Numbered from the stretch's first letter, positions 33,787 to 46,560 are shown. The stretch: DNA of 64,000 nucleotides from Isoetes taiwanensis (GCA_021234155.1 JAJEKV010000859.1:1-64000), one strand, 5' to 3'. A program made the numbers and translations. Notes: generated by a model from the sequence alone, not told the origin.

Positions 33787-35853
33787 TGTGACGCTCCCTA
33801 CTAAATATACGGCTCCCAGCCGTACACTCCGCAGGAAATCCCCCATCCGGTCCTGCGACCGCACAGGCCGTCCGTTTGTCCCGCACTATGGGATCACCGT
33901 AGTGCGGGAAGGGGACACGAAGGTGTCTTGCGCGCCCTTCCCCTATGGGCTCCTATCACAACGGAAGCATAAACATCGTCAGAACTAGCAATAATAATAC
34001 ATCATACTATCTCGAAGGGTAGCTCATCCACATAACCATAACTGCAAGGAAGATAATCACATGCCATAAAACACGAGAGCTCCTACCCGTGGCTCCGACT
34101 CATAGGGAGGTCGACTGACTGGATAGGCCTCAAGATAGAGCAGACCGAGTCATATCAATGGCGGGGCTGGCTATAGACAAATGGCTAGGGTTGACCACTC
34201 CATCCCCCTCCTGTGCATACTTTGCGAGTGAGCTAGATCAAGCTTTTGTCATGACTCTAGCCTTCGGATCACGCAATCCCATGGCATCACCCATCGGAAT
34301 TACTCCAGGTTGCATCTTCCTGGGTCCGGCCGAGGCGGGAAGGGTTGCATCTCCCTTCCCGGGTCTAGAGGTTCCACAGGCGGCTAGAGAATCGTGGCGA
34401 CACACGTTCCCACTTAACCTCCCAAAACAAGAGCCAAGCCAACACTTGCAACCCTTGAGGCGAGGCGACACCATTGCCCCAAGAGGTGTGGGACCATGCC
34501 TCCCACCGAAAAACCATAAGCCTAGCCCACTATGAGATCCCCGGTAGCAACGCCAGCGGGGATCCTCCCTCGCATTGCCTCTAGCCTCGTTGTGTAGTTT
34601 GAGTCACATGAGCTTCCATAGTCCGGTGGGTTCCTATGCAGCGGGCATCATAATAGGAACTAAGGGGTCTAAACTAGGAGCATACTACTAAGTAAGGCTA
34701 CTAGGTCTCTACCCCCCTTCCCAATACAAGAGGAGCAAACATGATCAACCATCATCACCTCCAGGGAAAAAATTAAGGAACTGTTATATCCAAAGTGGTA
34801 AAATAGACTTGGCTAAAGTATGCCAAAAGTTGAGGTGAAAGCTTCTAAGGTTTAGCTAAACTTTCCAAATTTTACCAGCCATGTACTTTCTTACATTTGG
34901 CATTATCTAAAAAATAAAAATCTTCTATCACTTGGTTATTTTGCACTAATTCAAGACCTAAATATAACCATAATAGATAAATACCTTGGCTAAAGTATGC
35001 CAAAATTTGACATGAAAGCTTCTAAGTTTTGGCTAAACTTTCAAATTTTTACTATTTATACCTTCTTGGGTTGGCTAAACTAGGACAAAATAGGTGACAT
35101 GAAATAGACTTGGCTAATATTTTTTTTTTTACCCCCTTCCCATAGTTTATTTGTTTCAAGAGCCATTTGGCATGAGCAACCATTTTCATCACACGATCAC
35201 CTCACATCATATCATGGTAACATCATAAGAACATCTTAACCTAATCATACATATCTAACTTACAGTTAGGGTTCCTTGATTAGGGTTCAAGATATTCAAC
35301 AAGGGTTCTAGGATGGCTCTACTCTAGATACAACATATCTGGACCCATCCGGAGTGCTAACCTCCGGATGAACTACTATGAACTCTACTCCACCTACCGC
35401 TCCGAAGCACACTCCCTCCCATTCCTGGCGTCTCCATGCTCCTTGACGTGGTCGAAGCCGTGCTCCCTCCAAGATCGTGCACACACTTCGGGGGCTGCTA
35501 CACCAGGCTATACTACGACGAACGATGCTCGAAACGGGGTTTCGAGCGCGAAGATGAGTGTTCAGGTGCTAGGGTCAGGAAAGAGGTCTAGGGTTAGGGT
35601 TTGGGCCAATACAGGTTAGGGTCCACATGGGATGCCACGTGGCACCAATGGGGTGGGGCCGTGTGGCAGTTTGCCCAATAGGATAAGGCCATGTGGAAAT
35701 GGGCCTTATCCTAAGGTTATCTAAGTTAACATTTAACTTAGATATGCACCCATTACCACTTTCTAAGGTATACAAGGTTACGAAGGTAGACTTGTATGGT
35801 GACGGGTCCAGGAATATACGTATTTATGGCGTATATTCCCCTGGAACGTCACA
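33787..35853 (-). repeat. 5' LTR of the chromovirus (2,067 bp, with insertion)
   Basis: Same termini as the left LTR. The length excess over the left LTR is explained by the 434-bp insertion at 34762-35195 plus its 8-bp target duplication. Without it the two LTRs are about 1,625 and 1,639 bp and differ by scattered substitutions and small indels. Confidence 0.95.
34754..35203. mobile_element. 434-bp insertion with 8-bp TSD inside the 5' LTR
   Basis: Insert 34762-35195 is flanked by ATCACCTC (34754-34761 and 35196-35203), and the left LTR shows the empty site. The left end starts CAGGGAAAA, which suits a hAT terminus, and an 8-bp TSD also suits hAT, but the right end does not show a matching CCCTG. 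The insert contains an internal duplication (cttggctaaagtatgccaaa occurs twice). Non-autonomous, class uncertain. Confidence 0.8.
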
Positions 35854-36827
35854 GAATGTCTTTCCTCATACTTTAACCTTGTAAGTTTGCAAAGATAGCT
35901 TCTGAAAGCGCATCTTTAGGATATTCCTTGCTTTTCATTTATAAAGCATTGCTGGCTTGTAGATTGAATAGCCTGCACGGCCTAACATGATTATTTTTAG
36001 TGGAGAGTCACAGGAATACTTTTAGTTTAAATGCAGGAATCCTTGGGATTTGGCTTACAAATCGTGAGAAATTTTAGTTGTGCAGGTTACTCAAGATGGT
36101 AAAATGTTTAGTAATTTATTTTTTTTAAATAAGTAGACGATGCATTATAAACCATACGAGACTTTTCATATTGGGCATGTGAAAGGAACAAATAGTGCAT
36201 TTAATTAGAATCTGAAGGTGAGTTCTTCGTCGATTTTAGATTGAGCTCATTACATGGTTTTTTTTCTTGCAGTTTCGACCAAAAATACTGATTGGATAAC
36301 TGACTTTTGGGTGGTCTCCCAACATATTTTCAACATTTTCTAACAATGATCTGGAATAGGAACTAAAGAAGAGTGCATGCATAACACTTACCGCATAACT
36401 CACTCATCGTACTGATTAAATGATGAAGCAATGCTTAGTGTTTCATCTAGAAGAGGCAAAGGGACTCATCTAAGATCCTGAAAGCATTGGAACTTCTTCA
36501 ACCAGTCGGTTGGCAAGATTGCCAAGAGACTAGCATTTAGACAAAATACTAGTTTAATCTAGACTTTTTCTATTTTAACTCATAAAACTCAACATTTAGA
36601 TATGCATCATGAACAATAAGCTCATTGCTTTTTGAAAGATTACCAATATATACAATCTTGCATATGAGTACCTTGTTTGAAAATCAACAAGAGTGTTATG
36701 AAAAGACTGAAATAAGAACTGAAGATAAGTCCAATCAAGGAAACCTAAATCGGCAATTAACCAATTTGAAACCTGAATCGGCAATTAACCAATTTGAGAC
36801 CTTAGAAACTATTTGGAACTTCAAGTA
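35854..36827. other. intergenic with a 28-bp tandem duplication
   Basis: No supported gene. A 28-bp unit (aatcggcaattaaccaattt...) is repeated at 36748 and 36776. Confidence 0.5.
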
Positions 36828-36990
36828 AGTTAGGATCTTAAGATCCTAACTAGTAACAGTGCCCAGCGTTGCCGGGCATAAGTTGGACGCCTGTAAATGT
36901 TTTGGGCGCAATGAGAAGAGCATGTAGTAGTAACGATGCCCAGCAGTGTTGGGCTTTACTTGAAAACATGTAGATGAAATGCACGCCCAT
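36828..36990 (+). other. Helitron-like 5' terminus with palindrome
   Basis: A perfect 24-bp palindrome (36828-36851, centred on ttaa) is followed by ctagtaacagtgcccagcg and a short hairpin GCCCAGCGTTGCCGGGC. A second related hairpin, GCCCAGCAGTGTTGGGC, follows about 75 bp later. Plant Helitron ends often carry such gccc..gttgc..gggc motifs. A Helitron-type helicase lies downstream in the same orientation. The match is by pattern only and the 3' terminus (hairpin plus CTRR) was not found. Confidence 0.4.
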
Positions 36991-37114
36991 CTACACCGCA
37001 CACATCTAAAACTACAACGAACCTAAATAAACCTAGCATGGAATCTTGGTCGTCCTGTGGCATCAAATTTCGACCATTGAATCACTTTTGTGAAGACCTG
37101 TACCGTTGAAAATT

Positions 37115-37830
37115 TCTTGATGGCGCGTGCAGGCAAACAGATGCGTCCAGGTCAGGACAAAGAAAGATCGCGAGGCACTTAAACTGTACCTAGATGCTAC
37201 TTTCCTTCGCAAGCTCTGGGATGTAGAGGCTCGACGCGACGCTAAGTCGGGCACACTATCGCCAAAGAAGTCAATCCTAGGCTCACAAGAGGCCCCGACC
37301 AAGATTTGTACACCCAAATGCCCATGAAGAAGCGCCAGACTTATAGCTTCCATTCAAGACGGTGCACATCGCCCCGATTGAAACAGGCGCTGGGCTGGAA
37401 GCACGAGCAAAGGCTTTTGCCGCTGTTGCCACCTGGCGCGATTGAGGATGAATGTCATACCCTCCGTGATCCGCCCCCAAGATTTGCCCATATATTCGGA
37501 GAGAGGTATGTTCGACTACTAGTGCCCGCCACCGCTGCATCGCTTATTGACTACGGCTCGATTGGGTTTGTTGGGGTCATACCTCCGTGAGGTTATGGAT
37601 GCACGGACGCGCTTTGTGTCCCACGGACGGGGTCTTGAACTGTCCTATGCAATTGTACAAGGTGTGCCAAAGATGCTTATTACATCGCTAAGGTTTTTCC
37701 TCAAAACCCTTCGTATGGGGTTTTTAATCCTCGCCGCAATATGCTTGCTGCTCTCTTTTTGTTTGGGTCCCATAGGCCAATTGGTCTCCGTGGACGCTAA
37801 AAACCTATTCTATTCTATTCTATTCTTATT
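37115..37830 (+). mobile_element. 5'-truncated LINE with (TATTC)n tail
   Basis: Present in copy A and absent from B, where the flank reads straight through apart from a 24-bp difference. It ends with the same terminus as two other copies (ggtctccgtggacg.taaaaa then repeated tattc). The phrase GAIEDECHTL in a plus frame resembles the zinc-binding end of plant non-LTR ORF2 proteins. No reverse transcriptase domain remains. Confidence 0.65.
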
Positions 37831-39359
37831 TTAAATTTGGCCATGTATGGAAGATGCAACATGATCATATAGTAGACAATGGTTGCATGTTGCGATGTAC
37901 ATAGGTTGTGTGTCAATATTGACTTTTGATTTATGCAGAGTCATGTGTAGAGGATAGTAGTTGCATGTTGCTACATATATAGCTTGCGTGTCACATATCG
38001 AGTTTTGTTTTATGCAGAGTCATATGTCAATGCCTTTGCCCTAATGTAGGGCATAGGCATTTGTCTACGTTCACATAGAGAATAATTACATATATCAACC
38101 ACTAACGATGTCTTCTTATTTCAAGTTATTTTTCCATCATTCATAAGGATGCCTTGTTATTTAATCAAGTCAGTTTTCCATTACTCTTATTTTAATGTTA
38201 TGTAATTCATATTGCATTGATACTTACAAAGAAATAATATGTGTTAAGACATCTAGTAGTTGTTTGCGTGTGTTAATTGTTGCTTATTTATATCACAGCC
38301 TTGAATTGTGAGTCAGGAAATTGTAAGGGTTTAGGGTCCTCACTTTATTTGGTATTTACTTCGGCAATTGTTCATTTTTTGTAGATCTCGCTTCCATGTG
38401 CTTGATTTTACTGTGCATTGTGATGTGCATTAAGATACATAGTTAAGCATCAGTAATAACTTTGGATTAGATGCGGCTAGCATTTGAAGCCTACCAAACT
38501 ACATTTCTTCAATGTGATTCTGCAATATGAAAGCTATTTAGCATATGGACATGGTCCAAATACAACACTACAGGATGAAACAAAAATTAAGCCACTTCCA
38601 CTTGATTCTTCATATGAGTTGAGCCTTTCAACTTAACAAAACTTCACATCAGAGATTGTTTGCAATATTGCAGAAACACAGAAACCTGATATCAAAGAGT
38701 ATTTGACCTGATATCGAATCCAGTTGCATGCATAATATTTGTGTGCTCTATTCTATGTACATGAATTCTTACGTCACATGTAATAAGCTATAAGATTAGA
38801 AAATGCATGAAGACTTGCATAGTGGTAAAGTGAGTAGACCCAAGAGACCAAAGGTTAATTATTTCATTTATGTCTGCATTGCTTGGACAATTGCAGAGTT
38901 CAGATGCTCGGTATGGACCTGAACAATGTTAGGCGGCCCATTCCAACAAGGTAATACATTATTAGAACCATGACATAATAGTGCAATCTAGTCTATGTCT
39001 TCCAAATCTTCATATGTTTCTATTTATTCTGAGCCAAGCTCATAGTTTGTTCATAAAGACCATCCCACCCATTGGACCATTATGTTAAAAAGCATCAATA
39101 TGAATAGTGGGCCTTTCTCTGCTTGAGCATGATATTCAAACATTGTAATAATAAGTCGAATCTGCAATTTTTAACCAGCCAGTTATCTTTATCTTGCCTT
39201 ACACAATCAACATAGGTGGAAGTTCATAGATACGGTTCTACCAAGTTTGACTCGCCGTAAGAATTGTAGAAATTCAGATTCTTAATTTTCATTTTCCCAT
39301 TCAACTCCGATATTCTAAATTGCTACCTCACTATCACTTTTTCCCTTTAGATCAAGTCA

Positions 39360-39614
<255 letters not shown>

Positions 39615-40099
39615 TTATCATCCGTCCACAACACTCTGAATATAAGCACAACGTCGAATTCTAAAAAAATGCTCCAAAACATGATCATTCCTGGTGCAAA
39701 AGACCATTACAGAGCTAATGATGAAAGTCACCAAAGGTAGTTGAAAATGCTTTTTAAAGTAAAGAGCAAAATAGACATGCATTACTAAAATATCACATGC
39801 GTACTGTGGGTTTTTGCAAGAACTGGCTCCAAGGAAAGAACAACTGCATGAACTGCTTGAATAAATTTGTTTTCATGGGGATCTTTCCTTATGACAGCCT
39901 GCAATATAGATTATGCGCTCTTTGACAACAGTACGGGTCGTGACATACGCATGCACTTACTGCCATCGACAGGGTTTTACGTGAGATATGCCAAGACGAC
40001 AGGCCCTTTGGGGGAATAATAATGCTCACCGGCGGCGATTTTTTACAGTAGTTGCCTGTAGTCAAGCGTGCAACAGTTGCCTGTAGTCAAGCGTGCAAC

Positions 40100-40903
40100 A
40101 AGGATGGAAGTTATCTCGAAGTGTGTCAAGAGGAACCCACTATGGACTAACTTCAAGACCCACAAGCTGACACAAAATATGCGGGTCAGGAAAGACGAAC
40201 AAATCTTCTCAAATTGGTTGCTCTCGGTAATGGGGAACAGATGAACAATGAGCCAGGGCTCGACCGTGACTTGGTTGAGATACCTGAAGAATTCATTTTG
40301 GAAGATGACTTGATTGACAACATCTTCGGCAAGGAAATAACGGAGGCAAATGTGCATCTATTGTATGACAAGGCCATCTTGACACCAAAGAATGAAGACA
40401 CGTTGAGGATCAATAATAAGGTCCTCCTAAGGTTGAATGGACAACTCCATATTTATACGAGCATAGATGCCATCATTGCAGAAGGCAATGATGCTACAAG
40501 AGACTTTCCAATCGAGTTCATCAATCACCTCACCCCTTCTGACATGCCATCGCATAAGCTTCACATCAAGGATGGTGACATCATCATCCTGCTCAAAAAC
40601 ATGAACCCGAAGTTCGGTCTCTGCAATGGCACCCGCCTTCTTGTCATCAAAACGCACCCAAGAATCATAGATGCAGAGATAATCACAGGCACCTCCAAAG
40701 GAACGAGGGTCCTCATACCAAGGATAACTCTGGAGCCATCAGACAACGACCTCCTCCCCTTCAAGCGAAGGCAGTTTCCTGTGCGACTCGCATTCTTGAT
40801 GACCATAAACAAGTCACAAGGTCAGTGCATGACCTCCGTTGGCATCTACCTACCAATGCAAATGCTTGGCATTGTAGTTAATTTTAAAAACTTATTTTGA
40901 CCA
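40100..40903 (+). pseudogene. Helitron-type PIF1 helicase C-terminus (copy A)
   Basis: Plus strand. VKRNPLW/LTQNMRV upstream, then after a frameshift near 40225 an open frame with LTPSDMPSHKLHIKDGD, GLCNGTRLLVI, VLIPRITLEPSD and RRQFPVRLAFLMTINKSQGQ. This is the final third of the helicase part of plant Helitron Rep/Hel proteins, including the TINKSQGQ motif. The expected YVALSRV motif is replaced by an unrelated end. Rep (HUH) nuclease and Walker A are absent. Confidence 0.9.
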
Positions 40904-40954
40904 TATACCAAATGCATAGCCTTTCATCTCTCCCCCCCCCCCCAACCCGGGCGA

Positions 40955-41090
40955 TAAACTTTTTGAGGCAAGGGTAGTTTAGTCTTAGTAGTAATTGTTG
41001 TACTAGCCTAATATATGGATCCCATGGGCTATTGGTCTTCGTGGACGTTAAAAAATCAAATCTATTCTATTCTATTCTGTTCTATTCTAA
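40955..41090 (+). repeat. LINE 3' tail with (TATTC)n (copy A)
   Basis: About 110 bp ending 'ggtcttcgtggacgttaaaaaa' followed by tattc repeats. It is the same terminus as the inserts at 37115-37830 and 44311-45218. It is present in both A and B, so it predates the duplication. Confidence 0.8.
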
Positions 41091-41154
41091 TATAATAAAA
41101 TAATATTTGAAGATAATAAATATTTTCCCTAAACTAAACTTCACATGTCTTGGT

Positions 41155-41390
41155 GAGCAAGAAAAAGGGAAGAGGAAAAATAGAAAGGGAAAGAGAAATG
41201 AAAAGGAAAGGAAAAAAAGACACAGGGAAAAGGGAAAGGGTGGGGAGAGAATGAAAAGGGAAAGGGGAAAAGGAAAGGAAGAGGAGGTCGAGGGAGTGAA
41301 AAAAGGGAATGCTCAAAGAAAACAAGGAAAAGGGGAAAGAAAAAAGGAAAAGCGGGGTAGATCAAAAGGCCAAAAAAAAGGAAAAATGGT
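41155..41390. repeat. polypurine-rich tract (copy A)
   Basis: About 235 bp of nearly pure A/G on the plus strand, also in copy B at about 54759-54995. The Lys/Glu-rich frame across it is a composition artefact. Confidence 0.85.
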
Positions 41391-41512
41391 GTCAAATGCA
41401 CAAAAACCTCATATAGTCCATGGGTTTGGTTTCTAGTACACATAATGAAAGTAGTAGCCCAGAGGCAAACACAATTCATATGCTAATCTCATATAATTTT
41501 GAAGATACAATG

Positions 41513-42050
41513 CTACAACTTGGTACAATCTAACTTCACAAAGGAGATTTTCTTCCCTTTGGCATCCAATGTCATAAGATGATTCTCTTGCATGATGTTT
41601 CCTATGACACCAAGATTGTCCTCACCAGGCAAAATTAGCAGGCAACAATTGAGAACCTTCAAATCAAGCATAATTTTCTTGTGAGGGATGAAATGAAGCT
41701 CCTTTGAATTGAAAGCTCGGGGATGGAATGTTTACATTAGGTGTGTCTAAAACATCAAAGCATGCTTTATATTTATGGCCAGAATCGATATAATAATCAT
41801 TGTTGACATTGCTGACAACTGAGTCTGGCAAGGCATCAATAAATGCATCTACTACAGCATTGAATACAGGAGGGCTTAATAAAGTGAATGATGTACCTGA
41901 GTCAAAGATAGTACCTTCTTTTCCAATTTCTCCAGCATTAAGATCTAAAGAGGCATTACATCTTGAAATCAATGTATTATCAACAGTCATACTTTCAAGC
42001 TGGACTGAATAGAATGACGACTTGTCAAGGATAGAACCATATACGCCCAT
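41513..42050 (-). pseudogene. captured aspartyl protease C-terminal fragment (copy A)
   Basis: Minus strand. FYSVQLESMTVD is followed by the second active-site motif in GTIFDSGTSFTLLSPPVF. Then, after a frameshift near 41670, NLGVIGNIMQENHLMTLDAK and a terminal LDCTKL-stop at 41513. This is the C-terminal half of a plant A1-family (pepsin-like) protease. The first active-site Asp and the prosegment are missing. The same frameshift appears in copy B, so it predates the duplication. Confidence 0.9.
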
Positions 42051-43051
42051 GACTCACGACTGTTGTATATTACCACTAGGCTAATAGTATTCCTTATATA
42101 TTCTTTTTACCATGCTATTATGGGGTACCTACACCTTCGGCCCTTTTAGGCTTACTTTTCGTACCCCTCTGTAGAAGGCTTCTTCCCAAGCGCCCTTCCG
42201 CTAGGCATTTTGCTCTAAGATTTAGTGTTATTGCATCCTCTGACATTCTAGATCAGATTCATGTGCAGGTTTTGGAAGTTATTGGCGACTCGTTGCTTCA
42301 GAAGAATCAGTAGTTTCAAACTGGTATGATCTGATTTTCTGGCCCTCGCATTGCATATTAAATGACTCTTGGAGCTTCTTCCTAGTTATGATATAATCGA
42401 AACGAGTTTATACTAGCAATTACCTCTGATGCTTGAAGATCCCAAAGTTGCCTAACTCCTCCATGTATGCATCAGCAGCAGAACATGCTTTCTGCTTTTA
42501 AGTAATGTTTTCTTGTCCTGAATCCAGTAGGATTTCTATTAACCAGGCTAAAAATGGATTCCAATCCTTATAAACCAGTAGAAATCTTGTTATTAACCAG
42601 TAAATAGTGGAGCCATTGATGCTAATGGCTGAAGACTTGCGCTATTGCATTGACATTGTTGTGCTGGCAAGTTATTTTGGTTACTCGTACTATATTTTCC
42701 TTTCTAACAAGTTATTTAATAACTTCTGTAATGTATCACTTTGGTGGAGGATTAGCTTCATGAGATTGAATGCATTCTCATATCTCTGCTCACGTGCTCT
42801 TTTGTTCATCTTCGTTAGAATAAGATATGAACAATCTGTTTTTAAAACTATAAATTCAGTGTTGGTTCTAACTTCTCATAAGCAGTTGCTAGATAATAGT
42901 GACAATTTGCAAAGCTGTTAGAATCTTTTAAAGCGATGGGCAGCTTGAATGAAGGGGGTTAAATGCTTCCAATCACTGGTTATGAGGGGGTAATGGCAGA
43001 TCCAGTTGTACGTCTATTTCACCAAATTGGCATATAAGATCACCTCTCAGT

Positions 43052-44177
43052 TTCATATAAGAAAAAGGTAGGAAATCTAGCACGCTTCCAACTTTATTCA
43101 GCATGCTCAACATACATGTTTCATTTCAGTAGTTGTGGTAAAAACTAACAATTCCTAAAAGAAGTGTACTACACATCCTAGAGATATTCATATGATCTTG
43201 GCATATGTTATCTTCAATTCTCCTAACATTAAAGCTTATATAATATGACATAATAGATGCACTTTCTTGATCCGTTTTGGCTTAGATTGTTATGTGATAC
43301 AGTCTTTAGACCATTCAATTTATGGTGTCATTTTTGTGACTAAGAGTTTTTGCTTTAAATGCAACCTAAATTGGTGCTAAGAAAGTAAGAAATTGATATT
43401 ACTGACATGTGACTGGGCAAATTGAGATAGCTTACAGTTGCAAACTTGATTTGTTGAGCGATGTAGGTAAAGATCCAGATAGTTGATTATACGAGAGATC
43501 ACTGCACAATTAAGGTTTCAACATTTTGATGGAAATGTATGTGCAACTTCATCAATCTTCTATATACTTACATGCGCTACAAATTGGTGAGTTTACGAAG
43601 ATCTCATGGAAACTCTCGCATCAAGCCGTTGTTCTCTAGAAATCTGTTATTACATTGTCTTCTCAACTTTGGTAAAAGATTGAATTGTAAGAGACACAAT
43701 CATTGTATCCTCTTAATAGAAATGAGAAATAATGGTATATTATCAAATTAATATTTTGGTAACCATTGTAAACCCCTAACTATAGGTGTTGCTCAGCACT
43801 AAAATCCATGCACCATTTATTTTACATGCACAAATCCCTTATATGGTGATTGTGGATTACCTCCTTGATAAAGACCTCTCAGTTTCATATAAGAAAAAGG
43901 TAGGAAATCTAGCACGCTTCCAACCTTATTCAGCATGTTCAAGATACATCTTTCATTTCAGTAGTTGTGATAAAAACTAGCAATTCCTAAAAGAAGTGTA
44001 CTACACATCCTAGAGATATTCGTATGATCTTGGCATATGTTACCTTCACTTCTCCTGACATTAAAGCTTATACAATATGACATAATAGATGCACTTTCTT
44101 GCTCCATTTTGGCTTAGATTGTTATGCGATACAATCTTTAGACCATTCAATTTATGATGTCATTTTTGTGACTATGT
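43052..44177. repeat. 300-bp internal direct repeat (copy A)
   Basis: Units at 43052-43345 and 43873-44177 share the block from ctctcagtttcatataag to ttcaatttatg.tgtc. Further copies lie at 45661-45933, 56622-56925 and 57448-57740. Confidence 0.9.
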
Positions 44178-44310
44178 TTATCTATTGAGTTGCTAGTTCA
44201 ATAATGAAAAATAGGGCATTTATAATTCAACTTCGGTCAAGAGAGAAATGCGACTAATAGTGGGCAGATTAGGTAGAGAAAAGGAATTAGGATTATGGAC
44301 AATTGCAAAG

Positions 44311-45218
44311 AATAGAATAGAATAGAATAGTTTTTTTAACGTCCACGAAGACCAATAGGTCATGGGACCCATACAATGGGCTAGTACAATCATTACTACT
44401 AGGATTAAAAAACCCCTGCCTCGAAAGGTTTTCAAGGGAAAAACCTTTGCAGTAATGATGATACTAGACAAGCTTAGATAATGACTACTGAGGGCTCAGT
44501 AATTGCAGACGTTTATCTAGAACCTCAAGTATGTATAATGCCAAGTCATGCACAGATGGTGATACCGAGAAGTTGTGGAAGCGTGGAATGGAATGCTAAG
44601 GTCGAAAAAATGATTGGGACTATCTCAAAAGCAGGGCAACCTCGAGAAGAGTATGGCTTTCATCTTCAATAACACAGAACGGGCAATGAGCACATTCGCG
44701 CTGGCAATTGCGGCCGCTCCCATCTACATCTCAACCAGAGCTTTGTGGGACCCCGCGGCGAATTGATGCAATAGCTACAAGCTTGTTCCTGGACAATGAA
44801 GCAAGCAAATAAGCTTGGGGCCCCGGTGCCAAAGTGGGATTTATGTGTGCATGATAATGACCGTTTTCACTTGGGCCAAAGTAATCTGCGGCCCCATATC
44901 TTTTGAGAAAACGACCATTAAGATATTGTTGCAAAGCTCGGGATCAGAATCGGCAAGCAAAAAGGTATTGTTCTGGTTGCACAGCCCAACGTGCAAACCA
45001 TGTAGTGCAATGCTCTTTCCAACATCGTTTCAAACGCTGAGGAGATTCAGCCATGGCAAGTGCAAGAACAGGATACCTAACATCGTCCATGTGGTGCACC
45101 TTGCAGATATAGTGGAGATGGCGCTTCATGGCAGAATGTTGAAGAGGCCAAAAACCTGTCTCTTGTAAAAGAATAGCATAGGGCACCGTTCTTTTAACTC
45201 CAAGGCTGTAAGAGAAGA
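44311..45218 (-). mobile_element. 5'-truncated LINE, minus orientation
   Basis: Absent from copy B at the same place. The 3' end (44311) shows (GAATA)n, the reverse of the TATTC tail. Reading inward on the minus strand gives the end of a non-LTR ORF2: LGVKRTVPYAILLQETGFWP, HMDDVRYPVLALAMAE, SLSRNKLVAIASIRRG, and CPFCVIEDESHTLLE, the zinc-binding tail. RT and endonuclease are missing. Confidence 0.8.
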
Positions 45219-45236
45219 GAATGGATTTAAACCCCA

Positions 45237-45933
45237 AACATTGATGCTAATGGCTGAAGACTTGCGCTATTGCATTGACATTGTTGTGCTGGCAAGTTAT
45301 TTTGGTTACTCGTGCTATATTTTCCTTTCTAACAAGTTATTTAATAACTTCTGTAATGTATCACTTTGTTGGAGGATTAGCTTCATGAGATTGAATGCAT
45401 TCTCATATCTCTGCTCACGTGCTCTTTTGTTCATCTTCGTTAGAATAAGATATGGACAATCTGTTTTTAAAACTATAAATTCAGTGTTGGTTCTAACTTC
45501 TCGTAAGCAGTTGCTAGATAATAGTGACAATTACAGAAGCTGTTAGAATCTTTTAAAGCGACGGGCAACTTGAATGAAGGGGGTTAAATGCTTCCAATCA
45601 CTGGTTATGAGGGGGTAATGGCAGATCCAGTTGTCCGTCTATTTCACCAAATTGGCATATAAGATCACCTCTCAGTTTCATATAAGAAAAAGGTAGGAAA
45701 TCTAGCACGCTTCCAACTTTATTCAGTATGCTCAACATACATGTTTCATTTCAGTAGTTGTGGTAAAAACTAACAATTCCTAAAAGAAGTGTACTACACA
45801 TGCTAGAGATATTCATATGATCTTGGCATATGTTATCTTCAATTCTCTTAACATTAAAGCTTATACAATATGACATAATAGATGCACTTTCTTGATCCGT
45901 TTTGGCTTAGATTGTTATGTGATACAGTCTTTA
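45237..45933. repeat. composite repeat, partial copy C (left part)
   Basis: Matches 42614-43308 of copy A and 56195-56888 of copy B. It is interrupted by the CACTA element and resumes at 51231. Confidence 0.9.
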
Positions 45934-45959
45934 CACTACCACCCCAAAACTGGGTCCAC

Positions 45960-46560
45960 ATGTTGTTTTTCAGTGTTTTTTTTGCAAAAAAACAACACCA
46001 AAAAACTACGTGTTGTTTTTTGTCCGGATTTGCTAGAAATGACGTGTAGTTTTTAGCAAAATTTTTATACATGTAGTTTTTTTTGTTAAAAGTCTACACG
46101 TAGAGTTTTGTCAAAATTATCTACATGTAGGAATTACATGTGTTTCAACATGTTGTTTTTTAAAAGTAGTCGTAGTTTTCAAGTGTTGCTTTCGTGAAAA
46201 AAAGACATGTGGTTCTTAATAAAACTTAAAAGGTCCACATGTTGTTTTTAACTGTTGTTTTGCAAAAAAAACAAAAATATATACACTGAAAAACTACATA
46301 GAGAATTTTGTTTGACTTTGCTAGAAACTACACGTAGTTGTCTACACCTTTTTTTTAACTATATTGTTTTTAGTTGTTGGTTTTCCAAAAAAATGATATA
46401 TGGTTTTAAGAAAAAAATGTGGTTAATCAAAACTAGGTGCTATTTTTTAGTATTGTTTTACATAAAATCCACATGTGGCTTTTTAAAAATAAGCATTTTC
46501 AAGTGTAGGTATCAAAAAACTAACACGTCATTTCTTAAGGGTAGCGGTTGTTTCGACTTC
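45960..46560. repeat. left subterminal repeats of the CACTA element
   Basis: Degenerate motifs built from acatgttgttttt, ctacacgtag and aaaaacaac, in both orientations. CACTA elements typically bind transposase at such subterminal repeats. Confidence 0.7.

Larger units (their letters stand above)
22816..35853 (-). mobile_element. Ty3/gypsy chromovirus carrying a histone H3 ORF
   Basis: Complete 13,038-bp LTR retrotransposon read on the minus strand. It has LTRs at 33787-35853 (5') and 22816-24454 (3') starting TGTGACG and ending CGTCACA, and a TSD GAATG. It has an iMet-type PBS (33785-33774) and a polypurine tract (24467-24455). Order along the element: 5' LTR, H3-chimera ORF, unknown ORF, gag with zinc knuckle, protease, RT/RNase H, integrase, chromodomain, 3' LTR. 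The C-terminal chromodomain places it among chromoviruses. Coding regions carry stops and frameshifts, so this copy is not autonomous. The left LTR is free of the 434-bp insertion present in the right one. Confidence 0.95.

Noticed and set aside
38800-38945. tRNA-derived SINE (A-box-like ttgcatagtgg, copy near 52395)
   Set aside because: A plausible A box is present but the B box (aggttaatta) is poor and no poly-A or TSD is visible.
40931-40944. Poly-C run in copy A as a regulatory element
   Set aside because: It is shortened to a few C in copy B, so it looks like slippage.
41107-41436. Lys/Glu/Arg-rich ORF (and its copy at 54704-55021)
   Set aside because: It follows from a polypurine tract of nearly pure A/G; the opposite strand gives an equally long Phe/Ser/Pro-rich frame. 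No domain and no codon structure.
42607-42921. 104-residue ORF (copies at 45241-45546 and 56187-56501)
   Set aside because: Open in all three repeat copies, but low-complexity hydrophobic composition, no domain, and an equally open antisense frame. Likely chance preserved by the duplication.
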